A DNA stretch of 64,000 bases. Source: CAXMQS01 sp964195995 (lineage in GTDB: Bacteria; Actinomycetota; Acidimicrobiia; Spongiisociales; JAOTWH01). Below are positions 25,561 to 33,652 of this stretch, piece after piece; the first letter of the stretch is position 1; each line of letters begins with the position of its first letter. The position numbers and the translations under genes are program-made. Below the pieces are notes generated by a model. That model was given only the letters and a program-made list of their open reading frames with translations. It made no database searches and was not told the DNA's origin. The stretch lies in NCBI GenBank assembly GCA_964195995.1, contig CAXMQS010000001.1, positions 45,467 to 109,466 on the forward strand, written 5' to 3'.

Positions 25561-26124
25561 ATGGCAGGTGTGTGGCAGAAGGCCCTTTACTACTTGGGCC
25601 TTGTCGATGAAGACGAGACCCCGGACAGCGAGTCGGTTCCAGTAACCGCGGATGTCGCCGTCGAGGCGCCGCCGTCCGGCGGTGTTCGCCACGTCGGTGC
25701 GCCAACGGCCATCATTCCGGGGGAACGGGTCGAACCTCCGGCCCGTGCACGGCGCCGCATCGCAGCAGAGCCGACGCTCGCCGAAGCGGGGGTCTATATA
25801 GAGGAAGGCGGGGCCCGCCCAGCAGCGCCTGCCGGCGGCGGAGAGACAGAGATCATCGTTGCCAGCGCCTTCAGTGATGCCCAACTCCTGGCCGACCTCA
25901 TACGCGACAAGACGCCCGTGGTACTTGATCTACGAGGAACGGAGCCTGAGATGGTGCGCCGCCTCGTTGACTTCGCCAGCGGCCTGACTTATGCCTTGGA
26001 CGGAACTATGCGCAAGGTCGCTCAGGGTGTGATCTTGGTGACGCCGCCTCGCGTCACGGTGTCCAGAGACGAGCGCCGCAGGCTCGCCGAGTACGGCCTG
26101 TACCAGTCAGCCGACGTCTCCTAG
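25561..26124 (+). CDS. sepF: Cell division protein SepF
   Basis: 187-aa SepF, which tethers FtsZ to the membrane. The N-terminal amphipathic membrane-binding segment is MAGVWQKALYYLGLVDED; a variable acidic and Pro/Ala linker runs to about residue 95, and the C-terminal globular domain contains VVLDLRGTEPEMVRRLVDFASGLTYALDG (residues around 122-150), typical of SepF. ATG 25561 follows AAGGAC. With no ftsA present, SepF is likely the main FtsZ anchor; the FtsZ C-terminal peptide IPDF is the known partner. Confidence 0.95.
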   Translation: MAGVWQKALYYLGLVDEDETPDSESVPVTADVAVEAPPSGGVRHVGAPTAIIPGERVEPPARARRRIAAEPTLAEAGVYIEEGGARPAAPAGGGETEIIVASAFSDAQLLADLIRDKTPVVLDLRGTEPEMVRRLVDFASGLTYALDGTMRKVAQGVILVTPPRVTVSRDERRRLAEYGLYQSADVS

Positions 26125-26132
26125 GGCACGCC

Positions 26133-26396
26133 TTGGATCTCATCTGCAATCTCATCACGCTCTACATCCTCGTGGTGCTCGGCCGGATCATTCTCCAGAT
26201 CGCCGTCCAGTTCGGCCGCCTGGGTTTTGATCATCCCGTTCGCAAGGTCGAACAGGCTCTAGGCAAGGTCGTCGATCCGGTGCTTAGTCCGATCCGGTCT
26301 ATCGTTCCGGGGCTTCCCGCCGGTGGCATGCAACTGGACCTCAGCCCGCTCGTGTTGATTCTCGGCCTACGGATTCTGCAAAGCATCATTTGTTAG
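26133..26396 (+). CDS. YggT family membrane protein
   Basis: 87-aa protein with two hydrophobic segments (about residues 4-27 and 68-86) separated by the YggT-type loop HPVRKVEQALGKVVDPVLSPIRSIVPG. YggT proteins (CCB3 family) are small inner-membrane proteins next to sepF in many genomes and may take part in division-site membrane assembly; the exact function is unclear. TTG at 26133 with AGGG 6-9 nt upstream is the best start. The end overlaps the convergent ileS by 11 bp. Confidence 0.87.
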   Translation: MDLICNLITLYILVVLGRIILQIAVQFGRLGFDHPVRKVEQALGKVVDPVLSPIRSIVPGLPAGGMQLDLSPLVLILGLRILQSIIC

Positions 26397-29300
26397 CGAG
26401 GCGGGGAGCTTCGGCAGCTTCATCCACCGTGACCGACTCGGCTAGGACCTCAGCAGCCAACCACTCGCGATGGGCCGCGACGAGGTCGGCTGCGCTCCCA
26501 GGAACGATCAACGCGATGCGATCGGTGAGGGCCAAGCCCTCGGCTTTGCGGAGCTCGTTGACCTCCCTGATGAGATCCAGCGCCCGGCTCTCGAGTATTA
26601 GCTCGGCGTCGAGAGAGGGGTCGATGGCGATGCTGAGGCCCCCATCGCTGGCAACGGCCCAGTCCTCGAGCGTCACGCGCTCGGTGCGGATGACCTCATC
26701 GCTGCTCAGCGTTTCCCCGGCTGCTGTGATCACGCCGCTCTCGTCGATCTCGTAATCCCCATCCTCGAGCGCCTTGGCCACATCCTTGACCCTTGGGCCG
26801 AGTCTCGGCCCAAGGACCGCGAAGTCGGGCTTGAAGGAGACGTCGATGGTTGCCTCGTGATCGAATGACAGCTCCTTGACGCGGAGTTCCTCACGAATGT
26901 GGTCGGCGAACGGCCGTGCGGCCTCGGCGCCCTGGACGACAGCGCGTCGCAGAGGCTGTCGCAGCTTGAGGTTGGAGTCGGATCTTGCCCGCCGTCCCGC
27001 CTCGGCCACGTTCCGTGCCATCCGCATCCCTTCGAGGAGCTCAGTGTTGAGCGTTGTTGGAAGAGTTGGCCAGCCGGCGAGATGAATCGATGGCTCGGCG
27101 TCTTCACAGGCGCTGCCGACCAGCACCTGCCACAAGTGATCGGCCAGGAAGGGCATTACGGGGCTGATCACGCGCAGCGCTTGGGTGATCCCAGTCCACA
27201 GTGTCCGGAATGCCGCCTCGTCCAAATCGTAGAAGCGGCGTCTGTTGCGGCGGATGTACCAATTGGACAGATCATCGACGTAGTCCTCGAAAGCGACGAT
27301 CAGCCGATCGGTCCTGAACTCGTCGAGCGCCACCGTCGCCTCGGTGATCAGTTGGTCGATCCTGGCGAGCAGCCACCGGTCGATGTCGTTGGTGGCGACC
27401 TCGGGTGGGGTGTGGATGTCATCGTAGGTGGGGCGGAAGCCCTCGATGTTGGCGTAGTCGATTAGGAACTTCGCCGAGTTCCACAGGGTCAGGAGCTTGC
27501 GCTGCACCTGGTGCGCCTTGCCATACCCGAAGAGAAGGTTGCGATCTGGCGGGTGGGCACAGAACTGCCAACGCATCACGTCTGCACCCATCTTCTCGAA
27601 CGCTTCCGTTGCGCCGATCACGTTCCCCCAGGAGCCGTGCATCTCTCTGCCGGTCTCGTCGAGCATCTTCTCATATCCGAGCACGGACCTGAAAGGAGCC
27701 TTGCCGACCATGGCGACCGACATGAAAAGCTGTGAATAGAACCACAGCCTGACCTGCTCCCGCATCTCAGTGACCCAGGTCGCGGGAAACCACTCCTCCC
27801 AGTATGCGTTGTCTGGGAGATCGGCATTTGTCAGCCCATGGGCAGCGCCTGTGCCGTAGCCGCCTTCGATCCGCTCTTCGTTGCGCCAGCCGAGGGTTGA
27901 CAACGGGACGATGCCTGCGTCGAGCCAGACGTCGCCGACTTCGGCGACTCTGGTCAGGCCCTCGGCGCCGCAGGCCTCGCAGTTGATGAGGACATTGTCG
28001 ATCCACGGGCGGTGCAGCTCTTCGAGTTGCTCCATGCCGGAAGTGGCACGTTCGGCGAGCTCAGCCTTCGAACCGATGACGGTCACGTGCTGGCAGTCGT
28101 TGCACGGGTAGAAGGGAAGAGGCAGGCCGTAGTAGCGCCGTCGTGAGATGTTCCAGTCGCCCATGTTGTTCAGCCAGTCATCCATGAGCTTGCCCATGTA
28201 GGCGGGCGTCCACTCGACGGTGGCGTTGGCATCCAGCAGCGGTTGACGAAGATCTTCGACGGATAGGTACCAGTCGTCGGCAACTCTGAAGATGAGCGGG
28301 GTCTGGCACCGCCAGCAATGTGGATAGGGGTGCACATACTCGGCCGACTCGACGAGCAGTCCTCGCTCGTCGAGGTCGCTGATGATGTCGTCGGCGACCT
28401 CGCCCGTCTGTCTTCCCGCTAGCTCGCCGTATGCGTCGTAGAAGCGACCGGCCTCGTCTACTGGCGTCAGCACTGCAAGTCCGTACTTCTGACCGAGCTC
28501 GAAGTCCTCGCCGCCACAACCAGGGGCGATGTGGACGATCCCTGTGCCCTGATCCATCGTCACCTCGTCCCACAAGATCACCCGATGCGACAGTTCGACG
28601 GCGGCCGGCAGGTGGTCGAAGGGGCCCGTGTATGACCATCCCTCCATCTGGGCGCCAGTCAGTCGCTCGTCGAATTCATCTTCGGAGTAGCGGTCGACGG
28701 CCACCCAATCCCCGTTACTCCTGCGCCCGTATTCGGCTTCGGCGCGTACCGCCGCCGCAACGTTGGCGGGAAGGGTCCACGGCGTCGTGGTCCACACAAC
28801 GAGCGATTCCCCTGGTCGATCAACGAGGGGAAGGCGGACGAACAGCGATGGGTCTGACTTCTCCTGATAGACGCCGGATTGAGAGATCTCGTGTTGACTC
28901 AGAGATGTTCCGCACCGGGGACACCATTCGGTACTGCGGTGTCCCAGGTAGAGCCAACCCTTGTCATCCATCTCCTTGAGGAACCGCCAGATGTAGTCGA
29001 TGTTGGTGTCGGAGAAGGTGAGATAATCGTTGCCCCAATCCATCCAGTAGCCGAGCCGTTTGGATCCTGTGGTCAGCTGCTCGACGGCCCAGGCCACCTT
29101 GTCGCGGCATTTGCGAGCGAACAGGTCGAGTCCGTACTCCTCGATCTCCTTCTTCGAGTTGAGACCAAGGTCCTGTTCGACGCCGACCTCGATCCACAGC
29201 CCCTGGCAGTCGAACCCATTCTGGAACCGTTGGTCATAACCCCGTAGGGCCTTGTAGCGCTGAAAGACGTCCTTGAGGGTTCGCCCCCAGGCAGTATGCA

Positions 29301-29475
29301 CGCCGAGGTCCTTGTTGGCCGTAACGGGACCGTCGACGAAGCTGAACTTCGGCCCGCCCGCGATCTGGTGGCGCAGCTTGCCGAAGGTGTCTTCCGTTTC
29401 CCAACGATCGAGCAGCTCCCGTTCGAGCGCGTCGTGATCGGGCGTTCGGGGAAGTGAGGGAAACTTTTGGGACAT
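26386..29475 (-). CDS. ileS: Isoleucyl-tRNA synthetase
   Basis: 1029-aa class I synthetase that charges tRNA-Ile and edits valine. The first ATP signature is GVHTAWGRT (HTAW at residues 60-63 in place of HIGH) and the second is REMHGSWGN (about residues 610-618) where most have KMSKSLGN. It otherwise follows the family: NGFDCQGLWIEV, WTTTPWTLPANVA at the start of the editing domain, PCxNDC/CEAC cysteine pairs, the anticodon-binding helical domain and a C-terminal tail. ATG 29475 is chosen because a T-box leader lies directly upstream; the open frame continuing to 29619 runs through that leader and is not protein. Minus strand, convergent with yggT. Confidence 0.95.
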   Translation of the reverse strand: MSQKFPSLPRTPDHDALERELLDRWETEDTFGKLRHQIAGGPKFSFVDGPVTANKDLGVHTAWGRTLKDVFQRYKALRGYDQRFQNGFDCQGLWIEVGVEQDLGLNSKKEIEEYGLDLFARKCRDKVAWAVEQLTTGSKRLGYWMDWGNDYLTFSDTNIDYIWRFLKEMDDKGWLYLGHRSTEWCPRCGTSLSQHEISQSGVYQEKSDPSLFVRLPLVDRPGESLVVWTTTPWTLPANVAAAVRAEAEYGRRSNGDWVAVDRYSEDEFDERLTGAQMEGWSYTGPFDHLPAAVELSHRVILWDEVTMDQGTGIVHIAPGCGGEDFELGQKYGLAVLTPVDEAGRFYDAYGELAGRQTGEVADDIISDLDERGLLVESAEYVHPYPHCWRCQTPLIFRVADDWYLSVEDLRQPLLDANATVEWTPAYMGKLMDDWLNNMGDWNISRRRYYGLPLPFYPCNDCQHVTVIGSKAELAERATSGMEQLEELHRPWIDNVLINCEACGAEGLTRVAEVGDVWLDAGIVPLSTLGWRNEERIEGGYGTGAAHGLTNADLPDNAYWEEWFPATWVTEMREQVRLWFYSQLFMSVAMVGKAPFRSVLGYEKMLDETGREMHGSWGNVIGATEAFEKMGADVMRWQFCAHPPDRNLLFGYGKAHQVQRKLLTLWNSAKFLIDYANIEGFRPTYDDIHTPPEVATNDIDRWLLARIDQLITEATVALDEFRTDRLIVAFEDYVDDLSNWYIRRNRRRFYDLDEAAFRTLWTGITQALRVISPVMPFLADHLWQVLVGSACEDAEPSIHLAGWPTLPTTLNTELLEGMRMARNVAEAGRRARSDSNLKLRQPLRRAVVQGAEAARPFADHIREELRVKELSFDHEATIDVSFKPDFAVLGPRLGPRVKDVAKALEDGDYEIDESGVITAAGETLSSDEVIRTERVTLEDWAVASDGGLSIAIDPSLDAELILESRALDLIREVNELRKAEGLALTDRIALIVPGSAADLVAAHREWLAAEVLAESVTVDEAAEAPRLANK

Positions 29476-29680
29476 GTCGCGCTTTCGTCTTGGCCTTTCG
29501 GCCGGGACGAGGCGAGCCCCGCGGTACCACCCGGCTTGCCGATTTCTCGGCCGCTCGTAGCACCCCGTATCGAGGGGAGATCGGTGGGTTCTACTAGCCC
29601 CTTCGGGTCTTCTTCCCACAGCTCGGGGGTGATTCCCTCCAAATGGCGGACCCCGTCATAGCAGTGCAGGGAGGTTAACG
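29476..29680 (-). promoter_or_regulatory. T-box riboswitch upstream of ileS
   Basis: On the minus strand the conserved T-box sequence GGGTGGTACCGCGG lies at 29519-29532, which pairs with the uncharged tRNA acceptor end. Upstream, GGGAATCACC offers an ATC (Ile) specifier at 29631-29633; a stem GCCGA-GAAA-TCGGC (29533-29546) sits just before the T-box as stem III. Downstream, a hairpin CGTC-GGCC-GAAA-GGCC-GACG (29486-29510) lies between the T-box and the start codon, with no T-run. This suggests control of translation initiation, as known for actinobacterial ileS T-boxes, rather than termination. The 5' boundary is approximate. Confidence 0.87.
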
Positions 29681-29760
29681 GGGAACAGGCAAGACTCGAC
29701 CAATGTCGCATCGCTGTCGGTCCAACAGGTACTACCCTCCCCCGGCTTTGGAGGTCCGAT

Positions 29761-30132
29761 ATGGCCCGGAAACTGGCGAAATCAACAGTCGACAAATACA
29801 AGAAGACGCTGGCCGAAGAGGAAGTTCGGCTCGAAGCCTTGATCGAAGGCCTCGAAGCTGAGCGCGAGGAAGTACGGCTTTCCGAGGCGGCTTCTGATCG
29901 CAGCCCCGATCCCAACACGGCCGAGGGCGGCTCGCTGGCGTTCGAACTCGAAAAGGAACTATCGGTCGCTCAGAACGCCGAAGACCTGCTTGCCAAAGTG
30001 AGACATGCCCAGGACCGGATCCGGCGCCGTCAGTTCGGGGTCTGCGAGCACTGCGGAACGGACATTCCTACAGAGCGTCTCGACGTTCTTCCGTACGCGA
30101 CCACCTGCGTCACGTGCGCAGCCATTCGCTGA
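29761..30132 (+). CDS. DksA/TraR-type zinc-finger protein
   Basis: 123-aa protein with an N-terminal helical hairpin (residues 1-85, Lys/Glu-rich, coiled-coil) and a C-terminal four-cysteine zinc finger (CEHC at about 94-97, CVTC at about 115-118), the layout of DksA/TraR proteins that enter the RNA polymerase secondary channel. The tip of the hairpin (SDRSPDPNTAEGGS) does not carry the classical D-x-x-D-x-A of E. coli DksA, so a DksA-like effect on transcription is not certain. ATG 29761 has GGAGG 7-11 nt upstream. Its 3' end overlaps the lspA frame. Confidence 0.85.
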   Translation: MARKLAKSTVDKYKKTLAEEEVRLEALIEGLEAEREEVRLSEAASDRSPDPNTAEGGSLAFELEKELSVAQNAEDLLAKVRHAQDRIRRRQFGVCEHCGTDIPTERLDVLPYATTCVTCAAIR

Positions 30133-30616
30133 GCCCATCGGACATCCCCGCGCAGTCGCCTTCCTCATCGCCACCACCGTGGTCGTGGCAGATCAGCTCA
30201 CGAAGTGGTTGGCGCTCGAGAGCCTCGCCGACGGACCGGTCAACATCATCGGTGATTCGGTGCGGTTCGAGCTAACTCGGAACTCGGGTGCTGCTTTCGG
30301 GTCGCTGCGCGGAGCCGGGTCATGGCTGGCCTTACTGGCGGCCGTCGTGGTGGTCGTCGTGTTCGTGTCGCTCCGCCACGGCATCGATCGCCTGACACTC
30401 ACTGCCCTCGGGCTCGTGCTCGGAGGGGCGATGGGGAATCTGCTCGATCGACTGTTCCGAGGCGACGGCCTGGCCGACGGGCTTGTTGTCGACTTCATCG
30501 ACGTCGGGCCGTGGCCGAACTTCAATGTCGCCGACTCAGCCATCGTGATTGGCATCATGCTGGTCCTGTGGGAATCACTGAGGACTCCATCGAAGCCGTC
30601 GTCCCCGACCGCCTGA
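30005..30616 (+). CDS. lspA: Lipoprotein signal peptidase (signal peptidase II)
   Basis: Aspartic membrane protease that removes signal peptides of diacylglyceryl-modified prolipoproteins. Four transmembrane helices. The conserved blocks are VVVADQLTKWLA, TRNSGAAFGSL, GGAMGNLLDR (first catalytic Asp) and FIDVGPWPNFNVADSAI (second catalytic Asp). The start is a problem: the only ATG, GTG or TTG in frame before the first helix is ATG 30005, which overlaps the DksA-like gene by 128 bp and gives a 203-aa protein with about 47 extra residues. A GTG near 30178 would cut into the first helix. A rare start codon around 30130-30150 is possible. The stop overlaps rluD by 49 bp. Confidence 0.9.
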   Translation: MPRTGSGAVSSGSASTAERTFLQSVSTFFRTRPPASRAQPFAEPIGHPRAVAFLIATTVVVADQLTKWLALESLADGPVNIIGDSVRFELTRNSGAAFGSLRGAGSWLALLAAVVVVVVFVSLRHGIDRLTLTALGLVLGGAMGNLLDRLFRGDGLADGLVVDFIDVGPWPNFNVADSAIVIGIMLVLWESLRTPSKPSSPTA

Positions 30617-31476
30617 ACGGGGCGCGGGCAGACAAGGCCGTTGCCGAACTGATGGCGGTTTCCCGCTCCATCGCCAGATCGATGTTGGAAGGGGGAGACG
30701 CCACCTTCGATGGCGATGTCGTTGCGCCTTCTTTCCACGTGAGCGCGGGTGCCGAGCTGATCGCAAGGCTGCCGCGACAGGCAACGCTCCAAGCAGAGTC
30801 GATCGATTTCGATGTCCTCTACGAGGATGACGACCTTGCCGTCATCGACAAGCCGCCGCGCCTGGTGGTACACCCCGGTGCCGGGAACCAGACGGGAACT
30901 CTGGCTGCTGGGCTCCTGGCGCGGTGGCCTCAGATCGAGGGCGTCGGCGAACCCAACCGGTGGGGGATAGTCCATCGCCTTGATCGCGACACAAGCGGAG
31001 CGATGCTGGTGGCGAAGACGACGGCGGCCCACAGCGGGCTAACCGAGGCCCTGGCGGCCCGCAGGGTGCATCGCATCTACACCGCACTCGTCGTCGGTAC
31101 TTTCGAGATCCCGACCGGAACGATCGATGCTCCGCTCGGGCGCGATCCGGGGGATCCGACACGCTTCGCGATCACCGCAGACGGGCGCCAGGCGATCACC
31201 CACTACGAGGCCGTCGCGTCCTACTCGGGCGTGACATTGTTGAGCGTCTCTCTCGAGACGGGACGGACTCATCAGATCCGCGTTCATCTAGCTTCGATCG
31301 GCCACCCGGTGTGCGGAGATCGCGTCTACGGATCGGGAGGTGGTCCCGCGCTGCCCCGTATCTTCCTCCATGCCTCGTCCCTCGAGTTCGCTCACCCGCT
31401 GAGCGGACGAGAGGTAACGGCCCGGGCACAGCTGCCCGATGATCTAGCTCAGGCGCTGGCGGCGCTCGGTAACTAG
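30568..31476 (+). CDS. RluD-like 23S rRNA pseudouridine synthase
   Basis: 302-aa RluA/RluD-family pseudouridine synthase. The N-terminal S4 RNA-binding domain covers about residues 10-60 (ARADKAVAEL, SRSIARSMLEGGDATFDG). The catalytic domain has IDKPPRLVVHPGAG and the active-site Asp in GIVHRLDRDTSGAM, then LETGRTHQIRVHLASIGHPVCGD. RluD modifies helix 69 of 23S rRNA; which of the RluA-family sites is used here cannot be read from sequence. GTG 30568 was chosen because it begins just before the S4 domain inside the end of lspA; the longer frame from 30322 is the lspA shadow. Convergent 4-bp overlap with the phosphofructokinase gene. Confidence 0.93.
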   Translation: MGITEDSIEAVVPDRLNGARADKAVAELMAVSRSIARSMLEGGDATFDGDVVAPSFHVSAGAELIARLPRQATLQAESIDFDVLYEDDDLAVIDKPPRLVVHPGAGNQTGTLAAGLLARWPQIEGVGEPNRWGIVHRLDRDTSGAMLVAKTTAAHSGLTEALAARRVHRIYTALVVGTFEIPTGTIDAPLGRDPGDPTRFAITADGRQAITHYEAVASYSGVTLLSVSLETGRTHQIRVHLASIGHPVCGDRVYGSGGGPALPRIFLHASSLEFAHPLSGREVTARAQLPDDLAQALAALGN

Positions 31477-32510
31477 CCGAAGAAGGTGTTGGCGACCTCG
31501 TAGAGCTCAGGGGGGACCTTCTTGATGCCGGCGCAGGCCTCCTCGAGGGGAACTGCAACTATCTCTTGTCCACGCAGCGCCGTCATGACGCCGCTGACGC
31601 CCTCGATCGCCAAGTCGGCGGCCTTGACTCCCAGGCGTGTCGCCAGCACTCGATCGAAGGCCGATGGCACACCACCTCGCTGGACGTATCCGAGAACAGT
31701 GACGCGCGTCTCGATGCCGGTGCGTTCCTCGAGTTCGGGAGCGATCTGGTAGGCAACACCGCCGACGCGCTCGAACCCAAAGGCATCGAGCTGCGTCTCC
31801 TGCTGACGGCCAGGCGGCGCCTCCACACCCTCGGCGACGACAACGATCGAGAAGGTCCTGCCGCGCCGTACCCGTGTCCGAACGATCTCGGCGATCTCGT
31901 CCAGGTCATAGGCGAATTCAGGGATGAGGATGGCGTCAGCGCCTGCGGCGATGCCCGCCCACGTTGCGATCCAGCCTCTCGTGCGTCCCATGACCTCGAC
32001 GACCATCAGGCGCTCGTGAGCCTCGGCCGTTGTCGTGATCCGATCGATGGCCTCCGTTGCAATCTCGACGGCCGTGTCGAAGCCGAACGTCATATCGGTG
32101 CCCGGTATGTCGTTATCGATGGTCTTGGGGACGGCGACGACACGCAGTCCCTCGTCTGCAAGCCTCAGTGCGGTGCGTAGCGTGCCATCGCCACCGATCA
32201 CGATGACGGTGTCGATTCCGTTGCGCTCAACGGTTCGCTGCACGCTGGCGTAGCCGTCGCCCTGCTCGTAGGGGTCGCGACGCGAGGTCCCGAGGATCGT
32301 TCCGCCCTGCTGGAGGATGCCGCGAACGTCATCCCGGCGCAGCGGGCGAAGGTCGTTCTCCATCAATCCATCCCAGCCGTTCTGAACGCCAACCACTTCG
32401 GCGTCGTGAACGTCGACGCCGCGGCGGACGACGGCGCGGATGACAGCGTTGAGGCCAGGGCAATCGCCGCCTGCCGTGAGAACTGCTATGACCGCCTTGT
32501 CTGCTCCCAT
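31473..32510 (-). CDS. 6-phosphofructokinase, ATP-type active site (GGDGT)
   Basis: 345-aa phosphofructokinase that phosphorylates fructose 6-phosphate. LTAGGDCPGLNAVIRAVV is the N-terminal phosphate-donor loop; VIGGDGTLRTA (about residues 103-113) has Gly after GGD, the form associated with ATP use, and PKTIDNDIPGTD holds the catalytic Asp. VMGRTRGW and GYVQRGGVPSAFDR are substrate-binding segments. It belongs to the actinobacterial group III-like branch, in which donor specificity can be mixed, so the ATP call is from motif only. ATG 32510 overlaps the stop of the other phosphofructokinase by one base (TGATG). Last gene of a three-gene sugar-phosphate operon. Confidence 0.92.
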   Translation of the reverse strand: MGADKAVIAVLTAGGDCPGLNAVIRAVVRRGVDVHDAEVVGVQNGWDGLMENDLRPLRRDDVRGILQQGGTILGTSRRDPYEQGDGYASVQRTVERNGIDTVIVIGGDGTLRTALRLADEGLRVVAVPKTIDNDIPGTDMTFGFDTAVEIATEAIDRITTTAEAHERLMVVEVMGRTRGWIATWAGIAAGADAILIPEFAYDLDEIAEIVRTRVRRGRTFSIVVVAEGVEAPPGRQQETQLDAFGFERVGGVAYQIAPELEERTGIETRVTVLGYVQRGGVPSAFDRVLATRLGVKAADLAIEGVSGVMTALRGQEIVAVPLEEACAGIKKVPPELYEVANTFFG

Positions 32511-33652
32511 CAGTAGAGGAACATCGGCTTGCCGGCTACATGAAGGACCTTCGGTCGGTAGGCGTCGCTGTCGTAGAGCTCGTCGACGTCGACTCGTTTG
32601 ACCCCCTCGCCGGTGACGGAGATCGGGACATTGGTATAGGTCCCTGACCGCAATGAGACCATCCGCCCCGACATCCCCTCGACGGCAAGGTCGGCCGCCA
32701 TGACCGCATAGTTGGTGGCAACCATGAGGTCGAGTGAATCGGGCGAACCGGAGCGCATGAGATAGCCGAGGCGTTGGATGATCACTCCGACCCCGGTCAG
32801 CCGTTTGATCAGCTGACCAGCCTCGTCCCCTATCCCGCCGAGCTTGCGATGGCCGTAGGAGTCGGCTTCACCTGAAAGCGCCATGTCGCCGCCTTCGATG
32901 ACCGCGCCCTCGGAGATCGTCATCATCGCGTAGTGCGATGGGTTCGAGTCACGATCGCTCGTCAGCAGGGCTGCCAGCCTCTCGATGTCGACGGGCACCT
33001 CGGAGATGACGGCCCGATCAACGCCGGCCAAGTAGGCGGTGACGAGCGACGTCTCGCCCGAGTAGCGACCGAACAGCTCGATGACCGCGATTCGTTCGTG
33101 AGAGCCTGTTGACGTGCGGAGGTTGTGAATGAACTCGACGCCCCTGGTCACAGCGGTTGAAAATCCGATGCAGTAGTCCGTGCCGTGGACGTCGTTGTCC
33201 ATGGTCTTGGGTATGGCGATGACCGGGATCCCCTCGTTGTGCATTCGCAGCGCGTACGACAGCGTGTCATCGCCGCCGATAGGGATGAGAGCGTCGAGCT
33301 TCAGATGGTCGATCACCTTCAGCACGTGATCCGTGTAGTCGGCAGATCCGCCGTTGGCGGGTACGTCGAGGAAGTCCGGTGGGGTCTCCGTGACGTTCGA
33401 AGGGTTGGTGCGGGAGGTGTGGAGAAAGGTTCCACCACTGCGATCGACTGTCCGTACGCGCTCCGCGGTCAGCTCGACCGTGTTGACGGCGACGGTCGCG
33501 GGGTCGTCAGGATTGACTGCCAGCAGGCCTCCCCAGCCGCGGCGGATGCCGTAGACGTCGTGGCCGTCGTCGATGACGCGGTGCACGACGGCCTTCACAC
33601 AAGCGTTGAGGCCGGGCACATCGCCCCCGCCGGTGAGTATCCCGATTCGCAT
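32510..33652 (-). CDS. Phosphofructokinase, pyrophosphate-type active site (GGDDT)
   Basis: 380-aa phosphofructokinase paralogue. The N-terminal loop is LTGGGDVPGLNACVKAVV; the key segment is PIGGDDTLSYA (about residues 123-133), where an Asp replaces the Gly of ATP enzymes, and PKTMDNDVHGTD contains the catalytic Asp. GGDDT with a Lys in PKT is known for pyrophosphate-dependent enzymes, which catalyse the reversible reaction. An insertion relative to the neighbour (about residues 80-115) and ELFGRYSGE are also seen. It overlaps the DUF2090 gene by one base and the next phosphofructokinase by one base. Confidence 0.9.
   Translation of the reverse strand: MRIGILTGGGDVPGLNACVKAVVHRVIDDGHDVYGIRRGWGGLLAVNPDDPATVAVNTVELTAERVRTVDRSGGTFLHTSRTNPSNVTETPPDFLDVPANGGSADYTDHVLKVIDHLKLDALIPIGGDDTLSYALRMHNEGIPVIAIPKTMDNDVHGTDYCIGFSTAVTRGVEFIHNLRTSTGSHERIAVIELFGRYSGETSLVTAYLAGVDRAVISEVPVDIERLAALLTSDRDSNPSHYAMMTISEGAVIEGGDMALSGEADSYGHRKLGGIGDEAGQLIKRLTGVGVIIQRLGYLMRSGSPDSLDLMVATNYAVMAADLAVEGMSGRMVSLRSGTYTNVPISVTGEGVKRVDVDELYDSDAYRPKVLHVAGKPMFLY

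Noticed and set aside
29476..29619. N-terminal extension of IleS by 48 residues
   Set aside because: The frame is open, but this DNA contains the T-box core and stem III; ATG 29475 gives the normal protein N-terminus.
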